Positions 1 through 6,674 of a stretch of 7,404 nt of DNA are shown here, piece after piece. The DNA is from Casimicrobiaceae bacterium (GTDB lineage: Bacteria > Pseudomonadota > Gammaproteobacteria > Burkholderiales > Casimicrobiaceae), in assembly GCA_955652025.1 (NCBI GenBank), contig CATPAO010000175.1:1-7404 (forward strand). The letters are read 5' to 3'. Within the stretch, counting starts at the first letter, position 1; every line of letters begins with the position of its first letter. The position numbers and the translations under genes were made by a program. The notes below the pieces were generated by a model, which worked only from the letters and a program-made list of their open reading frames with translations, had not been told where the DNA came from and searched no databases.

Positions 1-778
1 CGACCCGATCGTCGGCCTCTTGATGGGACAAACGGCCGAGAATCTCGCGTTCCGCTTCGACATCACGCGGCGCGAGATGGACGAGTTCAGCGCGCGGAGC
101 CACCAGCGCGTGCTCGCCGCGCAAAAGGCCGGCCACTTCGCGCACGAAATCGTTCCGCTGTACGACAAGAAGGGAACGCTCTACGCGGCGGACGACGGCG
201 TGCGCGAGGATTCGACGCCGGAAAATCTCGCCAAGCTCCGTCCGTTCTTCGACAAGAAATACGGCAACGTCACCGCCGGCAACAGCTCGCAGATCACCGA
301 CGGCGCCGCGTGGCTCGTGATCGCCTCCGAGCGCGCGGTCGAAAAGTTCGGGTTGACGCCCAAAGGCCGCATCGTCGATTCGCAATGGGCGGCGCTCGAT
401 CCGGCGCAGATGGGATTGGGGCCGGTGCACGCGGCCACGCCGCTGTTGACGCGCCATCGCCTCGGTCTCAACGATCTCGACGTGTGGGAAATCAACGAAG
501 CGTTCGCCGCGCAGGTGATCGCCTGCGAGCGCGCGTGGGCGAGCGATGAATTCTGCAAGACCGAGCTCGGGCTTCCCGGCGCGTTGGGCGCGCTCGACGA
601 ATCGAAGCTCAACGTCGACGGCGGCGCGATCGCGATCGGCCATCCGGTCGGCGCATCGGGTGCACGCATCGTGCTGCACGTGCTGAATGTCCTCGAGCGC
701 ACCGGCGGCAAGCGCGGCATCGCCGCCATCTGCATCGGCGGCGGCCAGGGCGGCGCGATGCTGGTCGAGCGCGTCTAG
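1..778 (+). CDS. Acyl-CoA/acetyl-CoA C-acyltransferase (thiolase), 5'-truncated by the window edge
   Basis: This is the C-terminal part of a beta-oxidation thiolase, which cleaves 3-ketoacyl-CoA with CoA to give acetyl-CoA and a shortened acyl-CoA in the cytoplasm. The frame is open from base 2 to the TAG at 776-778. The first in-window residues (DPIVGLLMGQTAENLA) already belong to the conserved core, so the TTG/ATG near 20 is not the start. About 170 N-terminal residues, including the nucleophilic Cys, lie upstream. Visible motifs are NEAFA (Asn codon 494-496), GHPVGASG with the catalytic His (641-643), and CIGGGQGG with the second catalytic Cys (731-733). Asn and His are 49 residues apart, against about 32 in the Zoogloea biosynthetic thiolase; the extra stretch (ACERAWASDEFC...) is typical, from memory, of the PA1736-like subfamily. 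It is transcribed with the hydratase/dehydrogenase gene 8 bases downstream. Family assignment is firm; chain-length preference is unknown. Confidence 0.95.
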   Translation, partial: DPIVGLLMGQTAENLAFRFDITRREMDEFSARSHQRVLAAQKAGHFAHEIVPLYDKKGTLYAADDGVREDSTPENLAKLRPFFDKKYGNVTAGNSSQITDGAAWLVIASERAVEKFGLTPKGRIVDSQWAALDPAQMGLGPVHAATPLLTRHRLGLNDLDVWEINEAFAAQVIACERAWASDEFCKTELGLPGALGALDESKLNVDGGAIAIGHPVGASGARIVLHVLNVLERTGGKRGIAAICIGGGQGGAMLVERV

Positions 779-782
779 GGGA
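777..782 (+). promoter_or_regulatory. Ribosome binding site of the hydratase/dehydrogenase gene, overlapping the thiolase stop
   Basis: AGGGGA overlaps the last two bases of the thiolase TAG and lies 4 bases before the ATG at 787. The overlap fits translational coupling of the two beta-oxidation subunits and fixes the downstream start. Confidence 0.6.
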
Positions 783-786
783 CGCA

Positions 787-2709
787 ATGGAAAACTGGAA
801 AATCACGCGCGACGACGGCGGTATCGCGACCCTCGTCTTCGATCGCGCGGGCGCGTCGACGAACACGCTTTCGCAACCAGCGCTCGTGGAACTGAACGAA
901 GCGCTCGATCAACTCGACCGCGACCCGCCCAAGGGATTGATCGTCCGATCCGGCAAGGCGAATGGATTCATCGCTGGCGCGGACGTCACCGAGTTCGGGC
1001 AGCTTGCCGATCCCGACGCCGCGCTCGCGCTGGTCCGGCGCGGTTGGGAAACGTTCATGCGATTGTCGAAGGTGTCGTATCCGACGCTCGCGCTCGTCCG
1101 CGGTTTCTGCCTGGGCGGCGGGCTCGAGTTGGCACTCGCCTGCCGCTATCGCGTGGTCGTCGACGAGCCGGGAACGCGCCTCGGACTCCCCGAGGTACTG
1201 CTCGGCATCGTCCCGGGCTGGGGCGGCATCATGCGGCTGCCCCGCTTGGTCGGCGCGCCGGCGGCGCTCGATCTGTTGCTCACGGGTAAGACGATCGATG
1301 CGCGCCGGGCGAAGAACCTCGGTCTCGCCGACGAATGCGTGCCGCCGCGCATCATGGAGAACACGGCGCGAGGCGTGTTGCGCGCACTGCCGCCTCCACG
1401 CGCGCTGCCGCTTCCGCTGTCGCTCACGCTGAATCCGGTGGCGCGCAAATTCATCGCCGCGCAAGCCGAAAAACAGGTCGCGAAACGCGCGCGGCGCGAG
1501 CACTATCCGGCGCCGTACGCGATTCTGCAGCTGTTCGTCCGCTACGACGGCAATCCGCTGGCGGCGCCCGACGGCGACCCGGCGTCGATCAAGACGTTGG
1601 CGCGCACGCCCACCGCGGCGAATCTCATCCGCGTGTTCGGGTTGCAGGAGCGGTTGAAATCGCTCGGCAAGGAAGGCGACTTCAAGGCCGCTCACGTCCA
1701 CGTCGTCGGCGCCGGCACGATGGGCGGCGACATCGCCGCCTGGTGCGCATTGCGCGGCTTGACCGTGACGCTGCAGGACCAGAATGCGGAGCGGCTTTCG
1801 CCTCCAATGGGACGCGCGATGAAGTTGTTCGGCGAGCGATTGAGAGAACCGCGGCGCGTGCGGGACGCGACCGACCGGCTGATCCCCGACGTCGCCGGCG
1901 ACGGCGTCGCGCGGGCCGACGTCATCATCGAGGCGATCTTCGAGAACGTCGACGCCAAGCGCGCGCTGTTCACCGCGCTCGAAAAGAAAGCGAAGCCGGA
2001 CGCGATTCTCGCGACGAACACGTCCAGCATCCCGCTCGAGGACATCGCGTTCGCGCTGGCCGACCCGTCGCGCCTGGTCGGGCTGCATTTCTTCAACCCG
2101 GTGCCCAAGATGATGCTGGTCGAGGTCGTCGCCGGACGAGAGACGCCCGAGCGCCTGGTCGCGCGCGGCGCCGCGTTCGTGCGCCAGATCGACAAGTTGC
2201 CGCTTCCGGTGAAGAGCGCCCCCGGTTTTCTGGTCAATCGCGTGCTGGCGCCGTATCTGATGACTGCGATGCGCTGCGTCGACGAAGGCATCGCGCAGGA
2301 AACGGTCGACGAGGCGGCGCTCGCATTCGGCATGCCGATGGGACCGATCGAGTTGGCCGACACCGTCGGACTCGACATCTGCATCGCGGTGGGAAAAATG
2401 CTCGACGCCAACGCGACGCTGCCGCAAAAGCTCAAGGATCGGGTCGGCGCAGGCAAGCTCGGCAAGAAGACCGGGCAGGGCTTCTATACGTGGGTCGACG
2501 GCAAGGCGCAAAAGCAGCCGGCGGGCGCCGTCCCCGAGGGACTCGGCGAGCGATTGGTCGGACCGTTCGTGGCCGAGGCGAAGGCAGCGCTTGCCGATCA
2601 CATCGTTGCCGACGCCGATTTGGTTGACGCCGGCGCGATCTTCGGCACCGGATTCGCTCCGTTCCGCGGCGGACCGCTGCATTACGCCGCGTCGGCCGCG
2701 AGCGGCTGA
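787..2709 (+). CDS. Bifunctional enoyl-CoA hydratase / 3-hydroxyacyl-CoA dehydrogenase (FadB/FadJ-like)
   Basis: This 640-residue protein catalyses hydration of 2-enoyl-CoA and NAD-dependent oxidation of 3-hydroxyacyl-CoA, probably in complex with the thiolase encoded just upstream. The hydratase domain (about 1-195) has the oxyanion segment FIAGAD (61-66) and both catalytic glutamates, E114 (GGGLE) and E136 (LPEV). A linker (about 200-300) leads to the NAD-binding domain with VVGAGTMGG (306-314). The dehydrogenase residues S413, H434 (HFFNPV), E446 and N484 keep exactly the spacing of human HAD S137/H158/E170/N208. The first C-terminal dehydrogenase domain follows, and the protein ends shortly after [10 protein letters not shown] (620-629). 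It is shorter than E. coli FadB (about 730), lacking most of the second C-terminal repeat. No continuation is seen in other frames, and PA1737-like proteins end in a similar way from memory, so I read this as a subfamily trait. I give no symbol because fadB, fadJ or another paralogue are all possible. Confidence 0.96.
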   Translation: MENWKITRDDGGIATLVFDRAGASTNTLSQPALVELNEALDQLDRDPPKGLIVRSGKANGFIAGADVTEFGQLADPDAALALVRRGWETFMRLSKVSYPTLALVRGFCLGGGLELALACRYRVVVDEPGTRLGLPEVLLGIVPGWGGIMRLPRLVGAPAALDLLLTGKTIDARRAKNLGLADECVPPRIMENTARGVLRALPPPRALPLPLSLTLNPVARKFIAAQAEKQVAKRARREHYPAPYAILQLFVRYDGNPLAAPDGDPASIKTLARTPTAANLIRVFGLQERLKSLGKEGDFKAAHVHVVGAGTMGGDIAAWCALRGLTVTLQDQNAERLSPPMGRAMKLFGERLREPRRVRDATDRLIPDVAGDGVARADVIIEAIFENVDAKRALFTALEKKAKPDAILATNTSSIPLEDIAFALADPSRLVGLHFFNPVPKMMLVEVVAGRETPERLVARGAAFVRQIDKLPLPVKSAPGFLVNRVLAPYLMTAMRCVDEGIAQETVDEAALAFGMPMGPIELADTVGLDICIAVGKMLDANATLPQKLKDRVGAGKLGKKTGQGFYTWVDGKAQKQPAGAVPEGLGERLVGPFVAEAKAALADHIVADADLVDAGAIFGTGFAPFRGGPLHYAASAASG

Positions 2710-2750
2710 ACGCAGCCCGAGGGCCGACAGGCGCGTGGTGTACGATTCCC

Positions 2751-2765
2751 CGCCGGATACCGGCG
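2751..2765 (+). repeat. Short perfect inverted repeat between the hydratase/dehydrogenase gene and fadD
   Basis: Arms CGCCGG (2751-2756) and CCGGCG (2760-2765) flank the loop ATA within the 118-base gap. No T-tract follows, so it is not a convincing intrinsic terminator. It may be an RNA hairpin, an operator half-site pair or chance in GC-rich DNA. The rest of the gap shows no good sigma-70 promoter; TACGAT at 2741-2746 is a weak -10-like match with no matching -35. Confidence 0.3.
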
Positions 2766-2809
2766 CGGGACAGCGGCGTTGTGACACTCAAGCGACGTGC
2801 GCGCTGGCG

Positions 2810-2826
2810 AGGAGGGAGGGGGGAGG
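2810..2826 (+). promoter_or_regulatory. Purine-rich Shine-Dalgarno tract setting the GTG start of fadD
   Basis: An uninterrupted purine run starts with AGGAGG (2810-2815), contains AGGGGG (2817-2822, 5 bases before GTG) and ends with GGAGG one base before the start. It supports initiation at GTG 2828 over any in-frame codon further upstream. Several overlapping anti-SD matches in one run are unusual. Confidence 0.65.
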
Positions 2827-2827
2827 C

Positions 2828-4504
2828 GTGGAGAAGATCTGGCTCGGCAGCTATCCGAAAGGCGTGCCCGCGGAGATCGACGCGAACGAATATGCGTCGG
2901 TGCGCGAAGTATTCGAGGAAAGCGCGAGCAAGTACGCGGCGCGCCCGGCCTATACGTGCATGGGCAAAACGCTGACGTTCGCCGAGCTCGACACGCTCTC
3001 TGCCGCGTTCGGCGCCTATCTGCAGGGCATCGGGTGCAAGAAGGGCGCGCGCGTCGCTCTGATGATGCCGAACATCCTGCAATACCCGGTGTGTCTGTTC
3101 GGCGTGTTGCGCGCGGGCTGCACCGTCGTCAACGTGAATCCACTCTACACGGCGCGCGAGCTCGAGCACCAGTTGCAGGATTCCGGCGCCGAGGTGATCG
3201 TCGTCGTCGAGAATTTCGCGCACACGCTGCAGGACGTCGTCGCCAAGACGAGAGTGCGACAGGTGGTGCTGACGTCGATCGGCGAGCTGCTGGGCTTCAA
3301 GGGCCTGATCGTCGACTTCGTGCTGCGCCATGTGAAGAAAATGGTTCCCGCGTATGCGATGCCCGGCGCGATCCGCTTCGGAGACGCGGTCGCCGAGGGA
3401 CGCAAGCGGAGTCTCGAGCGCGTGCCGCTCGGGCACGACGACATCGCGTTCCTGCAATACACGGGCGGTACGACAGGCGTGGCGAAAGGCGCCATGCTGC
3501 TCCACCGCAACATCGTCGCCAACCTGCTGCAGGCGCGCGCGTGGCTGTTCCCGTTCATGGACGTCAACCGGCGCGAGATCATCATTACGCCGTTGCCGCT
3601 CTATCACATCTTCTCGCTCACCGCGAACTGCCTGACGTTCATGACGCTCGGCGGCGAGAACGTGCTGATCCCGAATCCGCGCGACATTCCGGGCTTCGTC
3701 AAGGAGATGGCGAAGCACCGGTTCAGCACCTTGACCGGCGTCAACACGCTGTTCAACGCATTGCTCAACAATGCGGAGTTCGCGAAGCTCGACTTCTCGT
3801 CGCTGCGGCTCACGCTGGGCGGCGGCATGGCGGTGCAGGAGGCGGTCGCGATTCGCTGGAAGGAAGTCACGGGCTCGCCGCTGATCGAGGCCTATGGGCT
3901 CACCGAGACCTCGCCGGCCGCCACCATCAATCCGCTCGACTTGCCCGCCTACAACGGCTCGATCGGGCTGCCGGTCCCGTCGACCGACATCGAGTTGCGC
4001 GACGATGCCGGTAAGGCGGTTCCGCTGGGACAGCCGGGGGAGCTCTGCATTCGCGGCCCGCAGGTGATGGCCGGCTACTGGCAGCGGCCGGACGAAACCG
4101 CGAAAGTGATCGACAACAACGGCTGGCTTGCCAGCGGCGACGTCGGCATCATGGACGAGCGCGGTTTCATCCGGATCGTCGACCGCAAGAAGGACATGAT
4201 CCTGGTGTCGGGGTTCAACGTCTATCCCAACGAGATCGAAGGCGTGCTCGCGATGCATCCGGGCGTGCTGGAATGCGCGGCGATCGGCGTGCCGGACAAG
4301 AAATCGGGCGAGGCGGTCAGGCTGTACATCGTCAAGCGCGACCCGGCGCTCACCGCCGATGACGTCTTGAAGCACTGCCGGGAGCATTTGACCGGATATA
4401 AATGTCCGCGCGACGTCGAATTTCGAAGCGAGCTGCCGAAATCGAACGTCGGCAAGATTCTCCGCCGCGAGTTGCGCGACGAGGCGCGGAAGGCGGCGGC
4501 GTAG
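2828..4504 (+). CDS. fadD: Long-chain fatty acid-CoA ligase FadD
   Basis: This 558-residue enzyme activates fatty acids with ATP and CoA to acyl-CoA and AMP/PPi at the inner membrane, pulling in acids delivered by FadL. The GTG start gives [17 protein letters not shown], which aligns with the E. coli FadD N-terminus (MKKVWLNRYPADVPTEI), and total length is close to E. coli's 561. Earlier in-frame starts from 2591 lack homology and lie inside the upstream gene. Motifs are the ATP-binding loop [13 protein letters not shown] (211-223), LPLYHIF (256-262), [12 protein letters not shown] (304-315), YGLTE (356-360), the fatty-acyl signature region NGWLASGD to DRKK (431-455, with D438 and R453) and [13 protein letters not shown] with the catalytic Lys at 543. 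The usual T of the TGD triplet is Ser (SGD), a conservative change. It lies in the same orientation as the beta-oxidation pair, with the thioesterase 18 bases downstream. No regulator site was recognised. Confidence 0.97.
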   Translation: MEKIWLGSYPKGVPAEIDANEYASVREVFEESASKYAARPAYTCMGKTLTFAELDTLSAAFGAYLQGIGCKKGARVALMMPNILQYPVCLFGVLRAGCTVVNVNPLYTARELEHQLQDSGAEVIVVVENFAHTLQDVVAKTRVRQVVLTSIGELLGFKGLIVDFVLRHVKKMVPAYAMPGAIRFGDAVAEGRKRSLERVPLGHDDIAFLQYTGGTTGVAKGAMLLHRNIVANLLQARAWLFPFMDVNRREIIITPLPLYHIFSLTANCLTFMTLGGENVLIPNPRDIPGFVKEMAKHRFSTLTGVNTLFNALLNNAEFAKLDFSSLRLTLGGGMAVQEAVAIRWKEVTGSPLIEAYGLTETSPAATINPLDLPAYNGSIGLPVPSTDIELRDDAGKAVPLGQPGELCIRGPQVMAGYWQRPDETAKVIDNNGWLASGDVGIMDERGFIRIVDRKKDMILVSGFNVYPNEIEGVLAMHPGVLECAAIGVPDKKSGEAVRLYIVKRDPALTADDVLKHCREHLTGYKCPRDVEFRSELPKSNVGKILRRELRDEARKAAA

Positions 4505-4522
4505 TCGAGAGCGTCGCGAGCG

Positions 4523-5032
4523 ATGGACGACACCGTTCCCTCGCTGAGTCCCACGCGTCGCGTCACGCCGATGCCGGCGGACGCGAATTTCCACGGCGAC
4601 ATCTTCGGCGGCCGGATCATGTCGCAAGTCGACCTCGCGGGCTCGATCCCGGCCTCGCAGCGGGCGCATGGGCGCGTTGCGACGGTCGCGGTGAATTCCT
4701 TCGTGTTCAAGCAGCCGCTCCTGATCGGCGACGTCGTGTCCTTTTTCGCCGAGATCACGAAAGTCGGCCGCACGTCGATCACCGTCGCCGTCGAGGTCTA
4801 CGCGCAGCGCGATCCCGGCAGCGAAATCACCGTCAAGGTGACCGAGGCGAGCCTGACGTACGTAGCGGTGGGCCGGATCGCAAGCCGCGCGAGATTCCCG
4901 CGCTATGACGCACCGCACCAAAGTGTCGCAATCGATCGGGTGTGCCGCCTTCGCCACATTCGATGCCCGAAAGCGCACGCGCCGACGTTGCACGATAAAG
5001 GAAATGCACATGCCCAGTGTATAGTGGATTGA
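4523..5032 (+). CDS. yciA: YciA-like acyl-CoA thioesterase (hotdog fold), C-terminus apparently frameshifted
   Basis: Acyl-CoA thioesterase of the YciA family, which hydrolyses acyl-CoA to free acid and CoA. Residues 13-116 match YciA along the length: RVTPMPADANFHGDIFGG (13-30), MSQVD with the expected catalytic Asp at D37, AHGRVATV, and TEASLTYVAV ending at V116. After GTG 4868-4870 this frame runs into 53 unrelated residues (RIASRARFPRYD...), giving 169 residues where E. coli YciA has 132. The frame starting at 4873 reads PDRKPREIPAL and stops at TGA 4906-4908, which is the normal YciA ending (E. coli: YVAVDPEGKPRALPVE). One base therefore seems to be missing at about 4868-4874, and the natural product would be about 128 residues ending at 4908. 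A sequencing or assembly error is most likely, a real mutation next. The catalytic core is untouched. The start ATG lies 18 bases after fadD with only a weak Shine-Dalgarno; co-transcription with fadD is likely. Confidence 0.88.
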   Translation: MDDTVPSLSPTRRVTPMPADANFHGDIFGGRIMSQVDLAGSIPASQRAHGRVATVAVNSFVFKQPLLIGDVVSFFAEITKVGRTSITVAVEVYAQRDPGSEITVKVTEASLTYVAVGRIASRARFPRYDAPHQSVAIDRVCRLRHIRCPKAHAPTLHDKGNAHAQCIVD

Positions 5033-5034
5033 CA
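5020..5034 (+). promoter_or_regulatory. Promoter-like elements upstream of fadL
   Basis: TATAGT (5020-5025) is a good -10 match but has no -35 at 16-18 bases upstream; TTGCAC at 4988-4993 is 26 bases away. TTGACA (5029-5034) is a perfect -35 but no convincing -10 follows at 16-18 bases. This patch is AT-richer than its surroundings and lies about 90-100 bases before the fadL ATG. A fadL promoter here is plausible, but its exact boxes are not established. Confidence 0.3.
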
Positions 5035-5052
5035 ACATTTCGGCGTCCGTCC

Positions 5053-5086
5053 CGCTCACGAGAGCGTCGCGATGCGCCGCCGGCGG
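5053..5086 (+). repeat. Small inverted repeats in the fadL leader
   Basis: CGCTC (5053-5057) and GAGCG (5062-5066) can pair around the loop ACGA, and a 10-base palindrome CCGCCGGCGG lies at 5077-5086. Both fall between the promoter-like patch and the fadL ribosome site, so they could form leader-RNA hairpins or bind a regulator. No known fatty-acid regulator site (FadR- or PsrA-like) was recognised, and short GC palindromes are common in such DNA. Confidence 0.25.
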
Positions 5087-5121
5087 ACCCCGCACTGCGG
5101 ACATAACAGAGGAGAGATCGA

Positions 5122-6540
5122 ATGACCAAGAAGCCATTTCGGCCCGCGCGCGTGGCGACCGCCGTGAGTGCCGCGGTTCTGGCGTTGGGCGCGGGCTCGG
5201 CCTATGGGGCGGGGTTCGCGTTGCAGGAACAGAACGCGAGCGGGCTCGGGCACGCGTATGCGGGAGGCGCCGCCGCGGCCGAAGACGTCAGCACGATCTT
5301 TTACAACCCGGCGGGTCTCGTGCGTCTTTCGTCGATGCAAGTCGTCGTCGCGGGCAACGTCATTTGCCCGTCCGCCAAGTTCAGCGACAGCGGATCGAAA
5401 CCGGCGATGTTCCAAACGTTGGGCGGCACCGGCGGCGACGCCGGCAGTTGCGCGGTCGTGCCCAATCTCTACGTCGGCGTGCCGTTTACCGACAAATGGT
5501 CGTTCGGGATCGGCATCAATGCGCCGTTCGGACTGAAGACCGAATACGACTCCAATTGGATCGGCCGCTTTCAGGCGGTGAAGTCGGATGTCCGCACGAT
5601 CAACGTCAATCCGGTGCTGTCGTGGGAGCCGACCAAGTTCTGGACGGTGGGCGCAGGCGTCAGCTATCAACATCTCAAGGCGGAACTCACCAATCGCGTG
5701 AACTACGCCGGCCTTTTCGCGCAAGGCGTGGGACAGGCCGTCGCAGGGGGCGTGATCCCCGCGGCGGCGGCGCCGCCGCTGATCGGCTCGGCCGCGGGTC
5801 TGGAATCCGGCGCGAAGGTCGAGGGCAGCGATAACGCGTGGGGCTGGAACGTCGGTGTCCTGTGGCAGGCGACGCCGCAGACGCGCGTCGGCGCGGCCTA
5901 TCGCTCGTCCCTCAAGTACACCGTCGACGGCACGGTCAGCTTCGATAATCCGACGGCGCTCGGGCCGTTGCCGCCGACGCTAGCACCGGTCGGCGTGGCC
6001 CTCCTGAACGGCGTGAATGCGCGGCTCTTCGACGGCGGCGCCCGTTTGGCGATCAAGCTCCCCGAAACCGCGAACGCGTCGATCTTCCATCAGTTCAACA
6101 ATCAGTGGGACCTGATGGCGGACGTGCAGTACACCGGGTGGAGCAGCGTTCAACAATTGCAGGTCGTTCGAACGACCGGCGAGGTGCTGTCCACCACGCC
6201 CGAGAATTTCCGCAACACGTGGCGCGTCTCGGCCGGCGCGAACTACCGCTACAACGACACGTGGATTTTCCGCGGCGGTCTCGCATGGGACCAGACGCCG
6301 GTGCGCGACGCGGAACGGACGCCGCGCCTTCCTGACAACGACCGCACGTGGCTCGCGTTGGGCACGCAGTACAAGATCAACAACAACTGGGCCGTCGATC
6401 TCGCCTACGCCTATATTTTCATTCGCGACGCGAGCATCAACCAGAACGAAGGCAGTACCGCCGCGAATGGCCTCGTGGCCGGTTCCTACAAGAGCAACGT
6501 CAACATCGTGGGTCTGCAGGTCACGTACACCGCCAGGTAA
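5122..6540 (+). CDS. fadL: FadL-family outer-membrane long-chain fatty acid transporter
   Basis: This 472-residue outer-membrane beta-barrel takes up long-chain fatty acids and related hydrophobic compounds. A signal peptide (basic MTKKPFRPAR, then a hydrophobic segment to about 24) ends at AYG|AGF, cleaved after G29, matching the E. coli FadL mature start AGF. The mature N-terminal hatch AGFALQEQNASGLG is followed by AYAGGAAAAEDVSTIFYNPAG with the family NPA motif (62-64). Alternating aromatic/polar strands fill the rest, with the late family motif RLPDNDRTW at 402-410. AGGAG at 5110-5114 lies 7 bases before the ATG, a strong site. There are only two cysteines (C82, C110), which could form a disulfide outside the cytoplasm. 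The last residues are VTYTAR, so the C-terminal aromatic common in barrel proteins is absent. It follows the fadD-yciA genes after about 210 bases of probable promoter DNA, so it may be separately transcribed. A related FadL-type hydrocarbon porin cannot be excluded, though the gene context favours fatty acids. Confidence 0.95.
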   Translation: MTKKPFRPARVATAVSAAVLALGAGSAYGAGFALQEQNASGLGHAYAGGAAAAEDVSTIFYNPAGLVRLSSMQVVVAGNVICPSAKFSDSGSKPAMFQTLGGTGGDAGSCAVVPNLYVGVPFTDKWSFGIGINAPFGLKTEYDSNWIGRFQAVKSDVRTINVNPVLSWEPTKFWTVGAGVSYQHLKAELTNRVNYAGLFAQGVGQAVAGGVIPAAAAPPLIGSAAGLESGAKVEGSDNAWGWNVGVLWQATPQTRVGAAYRSSLKYTVDGTVSFDNPTALGPLPPTLAPVGVALLNGVNARLFDGGARLAIKLPETANASIFHQFNNQWDLMADVQYTGWSSVQQLQVVRTTGEVLSTTPENFRNTWRVSAGANYRYNDTWIFRGGLAWDQTPVRDAERTPRLPDNDRTWLALGTQYKINNNWAVDLAYAYIFIRDASINQNEGSTAANGLVAGSYKSNVNIVGLQVTYTAR

Positions 6541-6559
6541 AATCCCCGTAGTGATTCGG

Positions 6560-6593
6560 TCACGCCGCAGCTACCTCTGCCGCGTGATGTTTT
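6560..6593 (+). terminator. Probable intrinsic terminator after fadL
   Basis: An 11-base stem (6560-6570 with 6577-6587) has a single C-C mismatch (6566/6581) and a 6-base loop CTACCT. It is followed by TG and then TTTT at 6590-6593. It begins 20 bases after the fadL stop. The T-tract is short and offset by two bases, so termination may be partial. Confidence 0.55.
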
Positions 6594-6606
6594 GGCGCCC
6601 CTTGCC

Positions 6607-6637
6607 GGACGCTGCACGGACGCGTGGACGCGGACGT
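6607..6637 (+). repeat. Clustered GGACG repeats upstream of the CHI-like gene
   Basis: GGACGC occurs at 6607-6612, 6618-6623 and 6626-6631, followed directly by GGACGT at 6632-6637. The copies are 11, 8 and 6 bases apart, which is not a regular helical phase. They lie between the fadL terminator and the next ribosome site. They may be a protein-binding cluster or simple-sequence drift. Confidence 0.3.
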
Positions 6638-6661
6638 CACGCGGGGCGAGGCGGGCAACAC

Positions 6662-6666
6662 AGGAG
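6662..6666 (+). promoter_or_regulatory. Ribosome binding site that decides the CHI-like start
   Basis: AGGAG lies 8 bases before ATG 6675. It favours this start over the in-frame GTG at 6624, which would put 17 charged residues ahead of the signal peptide. Confidence 0.7.
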
Positions 6667-6674
6667 AACCCGAC

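Noticed and set aside
1335..2627. 430-residue + strand frame inside the hydratase/dehydrogenase gene
   Set aside because: It is an Arg-rich out-of-frame shadow; the overlapping frame has complete catalytic motifs.
775..2787. 670-residue open frame on the minus strand
   Set aside because: It lies entirely opposite the hydratase/dehydrogenase gene, is rich in Arg, Asp and His, and shows no domain. Long antisense frames are expected in GC-rich coding DNA.
2591..2827. Upstream in-frame extension of fadD (79 more residues)
   Set aside because: It overlaps the preceding gene and has no FadD homology. The E. coli-like N-terminus and the Shine-Dalgarno tract place the start at GTG 2828.
4868..4875. 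Programmed ribosomal frameshifting in the thioesterase gene
   Set aside because: No slippery heptamer or obvious stimulatory structure is seen at the GTGGGCC run; an error or mutation is simpler.
2432..5137. 901-residue open frame on the minus strand opposite fadD and the thioesterase
   Set aside because: It overlaps several confident + strand genes and has shadow-type composition (runs rich in Arg, Asp, His and Val) with no recognisable motif.
6624..6674. Earlier GTG start for the CHI-like gene
   Set aside because: It would put a charged 17-residue leader before a clear signal peptide, and AGGAG is correctly spaced for ATG 6675.
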